Position numbers and translations under genes: made by a program
Part shown: one piece after another, positions 51,390-59,579 of the stretch
Layout: the number at the start of each line of letters is the position of its first letter
Numbering within the stretch: position 1 is the stretch's first letter
Origin: Anabaena sp. WA102
Lineage (GTDB): Bacteria > Cyanobacteriota > Cyanobacteriia > Cyanobacteriales > Nostocaceae
Assembly: GCF_001277295.1 (NCBI RefSeq)
Contig: NZ_CP011456.1
Location: forward strand, 4,716,001 to 4,780,000
Length of the DNA stretch: 64,000 bases
Reading direction: 5' to 3'
The notes under the pieces: model-generated
Seen by the model: only the letters and a program-made list of their open reading frames with translations
Databases searched by the model: none
Told to the model about the DNA's origin: nothing

Positions 51390-52571
51390 CTAAACTAATA
51401 CAGGAGAAATTTTCATAGCCCGGGTTAACTCAGCCGCTACTTCTGGACGAGAAAATTCTGGTGGTGGTAATTCACCTCGACGTAACATTTCCCGCACCTT
51501 TGTTCCCGACAGATGAACTCGTTCCTCTGGACTACTAGGACTGGTTTTAGTTGTGGCCATTTGTTTGGTGCGCTTGCAATAGAAAGCGTGTTCAAACTTC
51601 ATTGGCACAATTCCCAACTCTTCAGGGGCGAATTCATCGAATATATACTGAGCGTCATAAGTGCCGTAGTAGTCACCCACACCAGCATGATCACGTCCGA
51701 CGATAAAATGTGTACAGCCGTAATTTTTCCGCACTAAAGCATGGAAAATGGCTTCCCTTGGACCTGCATAGCGCATCGCTGCTGGGTTAATTGCCAAAAT
51801 TACTCTATCTACAGGGTAATAGTGTTCTAGTAAAATTTCATAACAACGCATCCGCACATCAGCGGCGATGTCATCCTCCTTAGTTGCCCCTACCAGTGGA
51901 TGCAAAAATAGACCATCTACAGTTTCTAAAGCGCATTTTTGAATATATTCATGGGCGCGGTGGATAGGATTGCGAGTTTGGAAACCCACAATTGTTTTCC
52001 AGCCTTTTTCTCGAAACATTTCCCGTGACGCAGCAGGGTCAATTTGGTAGCTGGGAAAATGGGGATGAGAGTCACGTTGTAATAACCAAATATCACCTGC
52101 TAGGTTGATAGAACCTTGGTTATAAACTACCTGCACCCCAGGATGTTTAAGATCATCAGTGCGATAAACATTGATGGCTTCCTGTTGTTTGTCGTAGGTA
52201 TACTTTTCAGTTAGTTCTAATACCCCAATAAACTCGCCTCTGGGATTATCCAGACGCACTAAACCGCCTTTTTGTAGAGGGGCTGCTACTTCTTCTGTTA
52301 CAGACAGTGTAATAGGAATTGACCAGACAATACCGTTAGCTAACCGCATTTCTGTAACGACTCGGTTATAGTCTGCTTGGTTCATGAAACCAGTCAAAGG
52401 ACTAAAACCACCAATGGCAATCATTTCTAAATCGGAAACTGCTCGCTCATCAAGTTCCACACGCGGTAAAAAGTCAGCTTTGGAGAGAAATAGTTCTCTT
52501 TGTGCTGAGGAAGCAACCCGGTTAATTAACTCTCCACCGTGGGCGGCAATGGCATCTGGATGGTAACTCAA
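51390..52571 (-). CDS. sat: Sulfate adenylyltransferase (ATP sulfurylase)
   Basis: 393 residues. Makes APS from ATP and sulfate, first step of sulfate assimilation. 'QTRNPIHRAHEYIQK' has the HxxH-type nucleotide motif, followed by 'LHPLVGATKEDDIAADVRMR' and 'IVGRDHAGVGDYYGTYDAQ'. Homologous to the homo-oligomeric plant/fungal/cyanobacterial form, lacking the C-terminal APS kinase. Cytosolic, single gene. Start ATG at 52571. Confidence 0.97.
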   Translation of the reverse strand: MSYHPDAIAAHGGELINRVASSAQRELFLSKADFLPRVELDERAVSDLEMIAIGGFSPLTGFMNQADYNRVVTEMRLANGIVWSIPITLSVTEEVAAPLQKGGLVRLDNPRGEFIGVLELTEKYTYDKQQEAINVYRTDDLKHPGVQVVYNQGSINLAGDIWLLQRDSHPHFPSYQIDPAASREMFREKGWKTIVGFQTRNPIHRAHEYIQKCALETVDGLFLHPLVGATKEDDIAADVRMRCYEILLEHYYPVDRVILAINPAAMRYAGPREAIFHALVRKNYGCTHFIVGRDHAGVGDYYGTYDAQYIFDEFAPEELGIVPMKFEHAFYCKRTKQMATTKTSPSSPEERVHLSGTKVREMLRRGELPPPEFSRPEVAAELTRAMKISPVLV

Positions 52572-52686
52572 CGTAATTTTTCCCTAATTGTTGCAAACTA
52601 TGTATTAAGTTACCAAATTATTGGTACACATTGTTAAATTTCTGTGAACTTTTTTCCTTTGCCGGTCGGAAAGGGTGAGATTAGAA

Positions 52687-52770
52687 GGAGTGGGGGGAGT
52701 GGGGGGAGTGGGGGGAGTGGGGGAAGTAGGGGAAGTAGGGGGAGTGGGGGGAGTGGGGGGAGTGGGGGAG
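52687..52770. repeat. 9-bp minisatellite, unit 'gtggggggagtg..' (GGGGGGAGT)
   Basis: About nine units, some 'ggggaagta', G-rich on the plus strand, in the 500-bp gap upstream of sat. Same unit family as the arrays at 8047 (complement), 33993 and 61502. Confidence 0.93.
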
Positions 52771-52778
52771 AAATTTTT

Positions 52779-52900
52779 TCCTTCTTCCTTCCTCCTTCTT
52801 CCTTTCTCCTTCTTCCTTCTTCCTTCTTCCTTCCTCCTTCTTCCTTCTTCCTTCTTCCTTCTTCCTTCTTCCTTCTTCCTTCTTCCTTCTTCCTTCCTCC
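52779..52900. repeat. 7-bp tandem repeat 'cttcttc' (STRR-type)
   Basis: Around 17 heptamers 'ccttctt', with some 'cctcctt'. Heptameric tandem repeats of this kind are a known feature of heterocystous cyanobacteria. It joins directly to the preceding 9-bp array. Frames encoding KEEGRR or LLLPSSF in either strand are artefacts of the repeat. Confidence 0.93.
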
Positions 52901-52902
52901 TG

Positions 52903-52947
52903 AACTCCTGAATGGGCGCAGGCCCTGCGCCCCTACCTCCTGAACTC
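52903..52947. repeat. Dispersed GGGCGC-palindrome repeat
   Basis: 'gggcgcaggccctgcgccc' at 52914-52932 between 'ctcctgaat' and 'ctacctcctgaactc'. Fourth copy of the cobN insertion unit. Confidence 0.85.
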
Positions 52948-53068
52948 CTCCTGTAAGACATTACAAACAATTAAAATAAAAGTTGTGTTACACCAAAGTT
53001 TAAACTCAAGAGAGTTTTCAAATTGAGTATCAATAGAAGATTCACCCAAACATAGAGGAGTTGATAAT

Positions 53069-53494
53069 ATGGGGATAAAATTTCCAGTTTTGAGTGGGGT
53101 ACTGGTACTTCTCGCTACCAATTTTTTCTTGCCTTCAGTTGCTAAAGCTGAAACTGAAACAACCAGTAGTATGTTTGAACGAGCTTATTTTCGCCATGAT
53201 CCCAATTTTTATGACAATGGCAGTTTAAATCGTAAAGTAGATGCTTTAATTGGACCTGGGAAAAAATTTGGTACTACTTTTACTGACAATGAAATCGCTA
53301 AAGATGCTGAGTTGGTAAATACACTTTATCTTGATGCTATGGCTCAACAAACATTAAATGATCCCTATCTGCGGACACCTGATTTACCCAATCCCTACGA
53401 TTCTTCTTTGTTAATGACTCCCCGCTATAATGGCAATCAGCTTAAAGTTGGGACTGAATACCGATTTAACAATTCACAACGGCGGTATAAATAA
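53069..53494 (+). CDS. Small secreted conserved hypothetical protein
   Basis: 141 residues with a signal peptide (about 1-27: 'FPVLSGVLVLLATNFF', 'LPSVAKAE'). The mature part ('FERAYFRHDPNFYDNGSLNR', 'YLRTPDLPNPYDSSLLMTPR') has no family I know; it looks periplasmic or outer-membrane associated. ATG 53069 preceded by 'agaggagttgataat', a clear ribosome site. Similar short proteins occur in Nostocales genomes as I recall. Confidence 0.8.
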   Translation: MGIKFPVLSGVLVLLATNFFLPSVAKAETETTSSMFERAYFRHDPNFYDNGSLNRKVDALIGPGKKFGTTFTDNEIAKDAELVNTLYLDAMAQQTLNDPYLRTPDLPNPYDSSLLMTPRYNGNQLKVGTEYRFNNSQRRYK

Positions 53495-53575
53495 CACAGC
53501 AGGAGTCAGGAGTCAGGAATAAAACTGGCTGGCTGTGAATTTAGATCCTATACCTCATTAATCTGCAATCTGCTG

Positions 53576-53694
53576 TAAGGCGTTGCTAAATTGAGGTATG
53601 AAATTCCCAAATTGAACCTTTAAAACTCAAACCTTTGCGTCTTTGCGCCTTTGCGTGAGACTAAAATTCATACCCTATAATCAGCAACGCCTAA
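53576..53694. repeat. MITE-like element, family 'taaggcgttgct', copy 1
   Basis: 'ggcgttgctaaattgaggta' faces 'taccctataatcagcaacgcc'. Body contains 'tttgcgtctttgcgcctttg' and 'cgtgagacta'. Second copy at 62826-62944. About 119 bp. Confidence 0.85.
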
Positions 53695-53774
53695 ATAATT
53701 AGCGATCGCATTGATTTATCACCTATATGTGCGATGATTCGATGCGATCGCTATAATATCAGGCAACAAAAGAA

Positions 53775-53852
53775 ACGCTAACGCAATGACATTGTGTAAT
53801 TAATTCTGTCTCACTACTTATAACGACAATTTTCAACGCCAACCTACTTAAT
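53775..53852. repeat. Joined fragments of two elements
   Basis: 'caatgacattgtgtaattaattctgtctcactactta' (end of the 'taagtagtgagacag' family) runs directly into 'taacgacaattttcaacgcc' and 'aacctactta' (end of the 'actaagtaggt' family). It shows the second inserted in or fused to the first. Confidence 0.8.
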
Positions 53853-53855
53853 CAA

Positions 53856-55139
53856 TTAATTTTTCCTAATTGTCTTGGTATTTTCAGCAGATTGTTTACC
53901 CAATAATTCCACAGCTTTAGCAAATTGGGGATCTTCAAGAGTCGCTAATTTATCTTTTCCACCTAACCATAAATCTTGACGTTGGGCATCAGTCAATTCT
54001 ACCTTCACGTCTGGATCAATACCATGTTTATTAATATCTTTCCCACTGGGAGTATGATATTTAGCAATAGTTACAGCCAAACCAGCGCCAGATTTTAAAG
54101 GTTGTACGGACTGGACTAGACCCTTACCAAAAGTTTGATTTCCTACTAAAGTTGCCCGTTTATTATCTTGCAATGCCCCAGAAAGAATTTCACTAGCACT
54201 AGCTGAACCTTTATCTACTAATATCATCAAAGGTTTATCAGTCAGAGCCGTGCTATTGGCAACTTGTTTATCCTGTGTACCTTGCCGGTCAATAGTAGAA
54301 ACAATTGTGCCTTTATTTATCCACATTTGAGCAATTTCTATACTCGCGTATAGGAGTCCACCGGGATTACCACGTAAATCTAGAATATAACCAGAAACCT
54401 TTTTAGCCTCTAACTTTTCAATAGCATTTTTCATTTCCTTGCTGGCATTGGCGCTGAATTGATTCAAGCGAATATAGCCAATATTTCCCGCTGGGGTTTT
54501 CTTTTCCGAAAAGCGAACGGGATGAATTTCAATCCGCGCTCGTTGAATATTAAATTGTTTTTTCTGACCATTCCGCAAAATTGTCAGTTTCACCTTGCTA
54601 CCTGATTCTCCCCGAATGAGGGCTACTGCGTCATTGGTATCCATGCCTTTGGTGCTTTTGCCATCAATCTCAAGAATGACATCTTTAGCTAAAATCCCGG
54701 CTTTAAATGCGGGTGTATCCTCAATCGGGGCGATAACAATCAGTTGTTTTGTTTTTGCATCTTGACTGATGGTGATACCAATACCTGTAAGTTCTCCAGA
54801 GGTATCAACTTGCATATTTTTGAATTCTTCTGGGTTCATGAACCGGGTGTAGGGGTCTTCTAGCTTTTTCAGCATTTCCCGGACAGACTTGTAGGCTGAT
54901 TTATCATCAGTATAGGACTTGCTTAAATATTCCTTACGTACGGCTTGCCAATCTACCTGATTAAAAGTACCATCTACATATCGGTAGTAAATAATTTGCC
55001 AGACTTCATCTATCAAATCCTTGTGACTATCTTTAAATGAAGCCTTACCAATTGAGTGAATACCCAAACCGGCAACAGCAATTGTAGAAAGCGTTACCAC
55101 CGTAGCACTCAAAACCAGTTTACTTTTTGTAATTACCAT
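53856..55139 (-). CDS. Carboxyl-terminal processing protease, S41 family (CtpB/CtpC-like)
   Basis: About 427 residues from ATG 55139, taken because it opens the signal/anchor segment 'KLVLSATVVTLSTIAVAGLG'; an earlier ATG (55226) would add 29 unusual residues. PDZ domain about 115-190 ('GIGITISQDAKTKQLIVIAP'), S41 catalytic segment 'VDKGSASASEILSGALQDNK' with the Ser and 'NQTFGKG' with the Lys. In cyanobacteria CtpA matures photosystem II D1 protein; this one is closer to the CtpB/C type of unclear substrate. Lumenal or periplasmic. Confidence 0.9.
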   Translation of the reverse strand: MVITKSKLVLSATVVTLSTIAVAGLGIHSIGKASFKDSHKDLIDEVWQIIYYRYVDGTFNQVDWQAVRKEYLSKSYTDDKSAYKSVREMLKKLEDPYTRFMNPEEFKNMQVDTSGELTGIGITISQDAKTKQLIVIAPIEDTPAFKAGILAKDVILEIDGKSTKGMDTNDAVALIRGESGSKVKLTILRNGQKKQFNIQRARIEIHPVRFSEKKTPAGNIGYIRLNQFSANASKEMKNAIEKLEAKKVSGYILDLRGNPGGLLYASIEIAQMWINKGTIVSTIDRQGTQDKQVANSTALTDKPLMILVDKGSASASEILSGALQDNKRATLVGNQTFGKGLVQSVQPLKSGAGLAVTIAKYHTPSGKDINKHGIDPDVKVELTDAQRQDLWLGGKDKLATLEDPQFAKAVELLGKQSAENTKTIRKN

Positions 55140-55267
55140 AATGGCGGCCGTGTCAGGGGAAAAAATATATATCAAGTATGCCCAATCTAACACAGCGATC
55201 GCTAATTGGTAATTGATAGTTGTCACTCATCACCGTAACATTGGCAATTCCCACTCCCTAGGAATAT

Positions 55268-55381
55268 TAAGAGACTTCCAAATAAAAAAATGTCCCAAAA
55301 CTGATGCAAAAATTCTCTCTCTGTGTACTCTGTGCCTCTGTGGTTCGTTTCTTGGGATAATTTATTTCTGGGAAGTCTCTA
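55268..55381. repeat. Inverted-repeat element 'ttagagacttcc'
   Basis: 'ttaagagacttccaaataaa' faces 'tttatttctgggaagtctctaa'. Body has 'ctctgtgcctctgtggttcg'. About 114 bp in the gap after the protease gene; non-coding. Confidence 0.7.
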
Positions 55382-55620
55382 ACTGAATGAAAACAATACC
55401 AGAGCGATCGCTCCCTAATAAGGCAGTGTCTGTTTTAACCTTTAAAAAATGGTACTAACAACAGTTAATACAATACATTTTAACTATTAAACGGAGTCAA
55501 CAAAAAACTAGAGTTTAGTACCTGCATAAATAAGAACCTATGTCAAAGAAAATAAAAGGTTCTTCGGTACTTGTTATGCTAAACCGAGAAGTTGAGAGAA
55601 GGGAACTCTTAAGAGAAGGA

Positions 55621-55737
55621 ATGTCAGATATTAATGACTTTAAAGACTTAATAATTTGGCAAAAGGGATGGATATTGCTCAAAGATGCTATTTCCTCACT
55701 AAAATTTTTCCCAAAGATGAGCTGTATGGTATGGTTT
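55621..55737 (+). pseudogene. Four-helix bundle (TIGR02436-like) protein, frameshifted and truncated
   Basis: From ATG 55621 the frame reads 'SDINDFKDLIIWQKG'; the expected continuation 'MDIAQRCYFLTKIFPKDELY' is in the +1 frame and then ends at a stop. 'DLxxWQKxMDLA...FPKxELYGL' is the signature of the small four-helix-bundle proteins often found in 23S rRNA intervening sequences and mobile DNA. The C-terminal half is absent; a MITE follows at 55789. Confidence 0.7.
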
Positions 55738-55788
55738 AATCGTAACTGTTCACACTCCCCCCTATCTTTAACGAGAGATCAAGGGTTT

Positions 55789-55941
55789 AGAGGATGTTTG
55801 AAAACTTTTTCGTGTGGGATCTGACACCCGCAGATCCCCCTAAATCCCCCTTAAAAAGGGGGACTTTGAGGAATTTAGCCCCCCTTTGTAAGGGGGGTTG
55901 GGGGGATCTCGATTAATTCTGATACTTTTCAAACATCCTCT
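55789..55941. repeat. MITE-like element, family 'agaggatgtttgaaaa', copy 3 (inverted)
   Basis: Perfect 16-bp ends 'agaggatgtttgaaaa'/'ttttcaaacatcctct', the best preserved copy. Inner hairpins as in copies 1 and 2. It lies between the four-helix-bundle relic and the secreted-protein gene. Confidence 0.92.
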
Positions 55942-56006
55942 TAGATAATTTTAGAGGGCGGGAGTGAATAACTACGTTCCCTCGTAAATAAAAATAGGAA
56001 AAATTA

Positions 56007-56660
56007 ATGAATAAGAGATGCTTACGACAAGCCAAGCTACGACTATTTATCTTAGGATTCAGTTTAATAACTTTGACTGCTAATGAATTATCAGTATTAG
56101 CCCAGACTCGACAGCCCACAAATACAGAACTAAGAAAATTACGTCAAGAACTTCAGCAACATATTATTAGATTAACTAAAAACAATACTGTAGGCACTGG
56201 ACATCTTCAAGATAGCCGTACTCAAGTAGAAAAGAACACAAGAGAATCCTTTGTACGTGCTTGGTCAAAGACAGAACCAGAATTAGCACCTTTCTTTGGT
56301 TTGTGGGTGGGATACGAAAATATTAGTCATATCTATCCATCAAATAGTAAGGGTCGTGTTTGTGTTGTTGAAACAGCTGAAGGTTCTGGTCGTTTAACTA
56401 CTGGTGTTTTCTCTAATGGAGTTATAAAAACCAATATTGGAGAAGTGCTATTCAAAGAAGGAAATTATTATTTAGGATCAGCATTGCTCAAAAATGGCAG
56501 ATTTGTCAGCAATAATAGTGAGATTCCTTTACGTAGTCCCAGACCTGTTGAATCACTAAGTGGATTACTTGAAAATATATTTGAAGCATCAGAAAAAAAT
56601 CAAATTTCTCAACAATTTAAAGCTGCTGGTTGTACTTCTAGTACCGTGCGGAGTAAGTAA
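56007..56660 (+). CDS. Secreted hypothetical protein (217 aa)
   Basis: 217 residues with a signal peptide (about 1-32: 'LRLFILGFSLITLTANEL', 'SVLAQT'). A heptad-like charged stretch ('ELRKLRQELQQHIIRL') is followed by a globular part with 'FFGLWVGYENISHIYPSNSK' and an aromatic/Gly-rich region. No recognisable family. A clear terminator follows at 56823. I infer export only. Confidence 0.75.
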   Translation: MNKRCLRQAKLRLFILGFSLITLTANELSVLAQTRQPTNTELRKLRQELQQHIIRLTKNNTVGTGHLQDSRTQVEKNTRESFVRAWSKTEPELAPFFGLWVGYENISHIYPSNSKGRVCVVETAEGSGRLTTGVFSNGVIKTNIGEVLFKEGNYYLGSALLKNGRFVSNNSEIPLRSPRPVESLSGLLENIFEASEKNQISQQFKAAGCTSSTVRSK

Positions 56661-56822
56661 TTTTTTTGCATTACTATATCACGCATATCCCTACTTGTAC
56701 ATACCCTACAAACTCTCGAAAGTGGGGGGAGAGTGAAAAACTACCAGAAATCTCTATATTGCTTTCCTGTTCCCTCTCCTCAATATGAAATTTATTTTGT
56801 CGGACTACTTGTAAGCTGTTAG

Positions 56823-56850
56823 ACCGTCAGGAGATAGCGTTGACGGTTTT
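56823..56850 (+). terminator. Rho-independent terminator
   Basis: 'accgtca...tgacggttttttt': 7-bp stem, 11-nt loop and T7, about 165 bp after the secreted-protein stop. It can also act in the other direction only weakly. Confidence 0.75.
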
Positions 56851-56860
56851 TTTGTGAGAA

Positions 56861-57745
56861 CTAAGATTTCATAATTTTTTTGAGTAGTTCAGGAATTTGA
56901 ACGGGACTGTTAGCAACAGGAATTTTGGCGGACTCAAAAGCAGCTAATTTACTTTCTACTGTCCCAAAAGTTGCAGAACGTCCAATTACAGTTGCTAAAG
57001 TCCCTGTTTGTTGCCAATTTCGCGCTGGTGGTGCGTATCTACCAGCAATATAGGCAATTACAGGTTTATCAATTGTTTCTGTAATATATTGTGCTGCTGC
57101 TTCTTCGCTTCCCCCACCAGGTTGTCCGATTAAAACAATCGCTTCTGTGGTGTCGTCTTCATCAAGGATTTGTAACCATTGGAGGAATGAAGAACCAACA
57201 ATAGCATCACTACCAATACTGACACTAATTGATTGTCCTAAACCCGCTTTTGTTAATTCCCACGCGACCTCGTATGTCAGGGTACTACTACGACTAACAA
57301 TGCCCACAGAACCAGGGATATAAAATTCGCTAGGTTGAGTACCCAGGAGAATTTTCCCCGGAACGATGATTCCTGGACTATTTGGTCCAATAATTAAAGT
57401 CTCACAAGCTTCTGTTTTGCGAAGAAGTTGTACCATGTCCAGTGGTGGAACGCCAGCGGTAGTAATGATAATTTGGGGGATATTAGAGGCGATCGCTTCT
57501 AATGCTGCATCCAAAACTTGATAAGGTTGAACACAAATAATTGTGGTGTCAATCTGTCCAAATTTGGCAACAACCTCCTCTACTAAATCAAATACTGGTA
57601 GATTATATATTTTTTGTCCACCATAACCAGGCTTGACACCAGCTACTAAATTTGTGCCATAAGCTTGCATTTGAGCAATATGGGTTGCGGAAATAAATTC
57701 ACAAAATCCCTGGATTAAAACTTTACTTTCTGGTGTTAAGTTCAT
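56861..57745 (-). CDS. Divergent succinyl-CoA synthetase alpha-like subunit without phosphohistidine
   Basis: 294 residues with the SucD fold: CoA-binding N-terminus ('VLIQGFCEFISATHIAQMQA', 'VAGVKPGYGGQ'), 'FDLVEEVVAKFGQ' and C-terminal 'IAYIAGRYAPP', 'ESKLAAFESAKIPV'. The catalytic segment 'RMGHAGAI' of SucD is 'NWQQTGTL' here (Gln at residue 246 aligned with the phospho-His), so normal phosphate relay is not possible. It is paired with the SucC-like gene at 58038. It may be a CoA- or nucleotide-binding regulator, or use a different mechanism. Confidence 0.85.
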   Translation of the reverse strand: MNLTPESKVLIQGFCEFISATHIAQMQAYGTNLVAGVKPGYGGQKIYNLPVFDLVEEVVAKFGQIDTTIICVQPYQVLDAALEAIASNIPQIIITTAGVPPLDMVQLLRKTEACETLIIGPNSPGIIVPGKILLGTQPSEFYIPGSVGIVSRSSTLTYEVAWELTKAGLGQSISVSIGSDAIVGSSFLQWLQILDEDDTTEAIVLIGQPGGGSEEAAAQYITETIDKPVIAYIAGRYAPPARNWQQTGTLATVIGRSATFGTVESKLAAFESAKIPVANSPVQIPELLKKIMKS

Positions 57746-57781
57746 AGTTTGTTAGTTGTCAGTTGTCAGTTGTCAGTTGTT

Positions 57782-57953
57782 AGAGGATGTTTTAAAAGTG
57801 GTATCCTGTATTTTCATCACATTGTTACCCCCCTTACTCCCCTCGATGCTTTGGGGGGAAACAAGAAAATCCAGTTCCCTCCCCTTTATAAGGGGAGGGT
57901 TAGGGAGGGGTAAAACATTTGATACAGCAATCATGACTTTTCAAACACCCTCT
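57782..57953. repeat. MITE-like element, related 'agaggatgttttaaaag' variant
   Basis: Ends 'agaggatgttttaaaag' and 'cttttcaaacaccctct'; body with 'tcacattgttaccccccttac' and 'gggagggttagggaggggta'. It fills the 290-bp spacer between the SucC-like and SucD-like genes; a truncated relative is at 39535. Confidence 0.85.
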
Positions 57954-58037
57954 TAGTTGTTAGTTGTAATTGGTAATTGGTAATTATTAGTTGGTAATTG
58001 GTAATTGGTACAAATATCGCCTTTTGCCTTTTGCTTC

Positions 58038-59270
58038 TTACCTTTTTTTTACCCCTGGAGTCTTTGCTAAACGAACTGCTTCCTTGACTGCTGCATCTAA
58101 ATTTTCTACAACTATTAGTAATTGATCGGAGGTTTTCCGTGCGGCTAACTCTTCTCTGACATGATTGAATTCCGAACCAGCTAAACGGAGGATTAACCAG
58201 GGTAAATTCAATGGTTGCTGACTTTTATTCCCATTGGCGGGTGACACCCCAGATGTGATTTGGCTTCTGTCTGAATGGAGAAATTGGCTAATAATTTCTG
58301 GGAGTTGGTCAACTTGCGGAATAGTCCCCAAAAAGTTGACTAAAATAACTTGAGTATTCTGATCATTTACCAAATTTGTCAAACTACTAATCAGGCGATC
58401 GCTAAAAGTAGTCTGTGTTGTATCACTCATGAAAGTATGGCGCAAATTGACACATTTACCAGGATGACCATGAGCATTAACAACCTCATCCAATGTTGTT
58501 AAAACAGAACCTTTACCATTGCCTATTATGCAGATTTTACCCTGCATTTCTATCCCATCCCACCTACTCAACAAACCGTTATTTTTTTTATTACCATGAA
58601 GAAGACCAACCATCTTGGTAGCCATATCGGCTATTTCAGGATGACGGTTAATAGCCTGTTTATTAACCGTAACCTTACCATTCAAAGCCATCACTTGACC
58701 CGCAGAGTTCACACCCAGGGGATGAATCTCCACCAAATCCAAATCCTTTTGGACAAATAACTGGTACAGTTTCTCCACAATATCACTCACAGTCTGCATC
58801 AACGCCCCCTGTAAGCCCATTTTTAAAGCCAGTCGTCTAGCATAAAATGGAGAAAATTCCTGTTGCACCACAACGTGCTGAATTTTTTCTCCCGCTGTCT
58901 CCCAGTCAATATTTGCTTCTGTGCAACCCAATAAAACGGGACGACACAGCGCAGTATCTAAAACTACAGCTAGATAAAATTCTTCCTGGGCATCATATTT
59001 TGATTCTGCCAATAAAACTTCTGGCAGTTGCCCCCAAATTGGTAGATTAAATATATTCTGTGCTGTAGCGATCGCATCAATTGTGGTTTCTACAATCCTG
59101 ACTCCACCTGCCTTTTCCCTTTCCCCCGCTTGCACCTGAGATTTCAGCACAATCGGGTAACGAATTTTTAACCGTTTTAAATCTGTAGGATGGTCTATTC
59201 TTTGAGATGGTAAAACAGGAATCCCAATTTTACCAAACCATTCTTTAACTTGGTACTCTAATAAATCCAT
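58038..59270 (-). CDS. Succinyl-CoA synthetase beta-like (ATP-grasp) subunit
   Basis: 410 residues; 'MDLLEYQVKEWFGKIGIPVL' opens the ATP-grasp part and 'KSQVQAGEREKAGGVRIV' the nucleotide loop. The magnesium/substrate region 'EINPL' reads 'EIHPLGV', and the C-terminal ligase part 'NGAGLAMGTMD' reads 'NGKGSVLTTLDEV', so it is divergent like its partner. It probably forms a complex with the SucD-like protein encoded downstream. Preceded by an AT-rich, featureless 300-bp stretch to 59579. Confidence 0.85.
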   Translation of the reverse strand: MDLLEYQVKEWFGKIGIPVLPSQRIDHPTDLKRLKIRYPIVLKSQVQAGEREKAGGVRIVETTIDAIATAQNIFNLPIWGQLPEVLLAESKYDAQEEFYLAVVLDTALCRPVLLGCTEANIDWETAGEKIQHVVVQQEFSPFYARRLALKMGLQGALMQTVSDIVEKLYQLFVQKDLDLVEIHPLGVNSAGQVMALNGKVTVNKQAINRHPEIADMATKMVGLLHGNKKNNGLLSRWDGIEMQGKICIIGNGKGSVLTTLDEVVNAHGHPGKCVNLRHTFMSDTTQTTFSDRLISSLTNLVNDQNTQVILVNFLGTIPQVDQLPEIISQFLHSDRSQITSGVSPANGNKSQQPLNLPWLILRLAGSEFNHVREELAARKTSDQLLIVVENLDAAVKEAVRLAKTPGVKKR

Positions 59271-59579
59271 TGAGACACACCTTGTATTAACAAGTCTGAC
59301 GCGCTTTCTCTGATGCTATCCGATATTTTACCCAATACCGAAAATTATAGAATTTGGTTTTGCTGAACTGAAAATTTATTTTGACATTGGATTGTCTAAT
59401 TTATAATCTAGCTGTATAAAAAAATAGAAGTCTAAATCAATACCCTAGACTGTGTTCTTCGTGACAAATTTAACCTTCTGCTAGAAACTGATTGTATAAG
59501 ATGTAAAACTAGGATTTGCATCCCATCCCCAATACCTTCGATAATCAAAACTATATAGAAAGAGTGGCGGTAACGCTTT

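Noticed and set aside
52605..52970. KEEGRRK- and LLLPSSF-rich ORFs
   Set aside because: They are translations of the heptamer and 9-bp repeats, on both strands.
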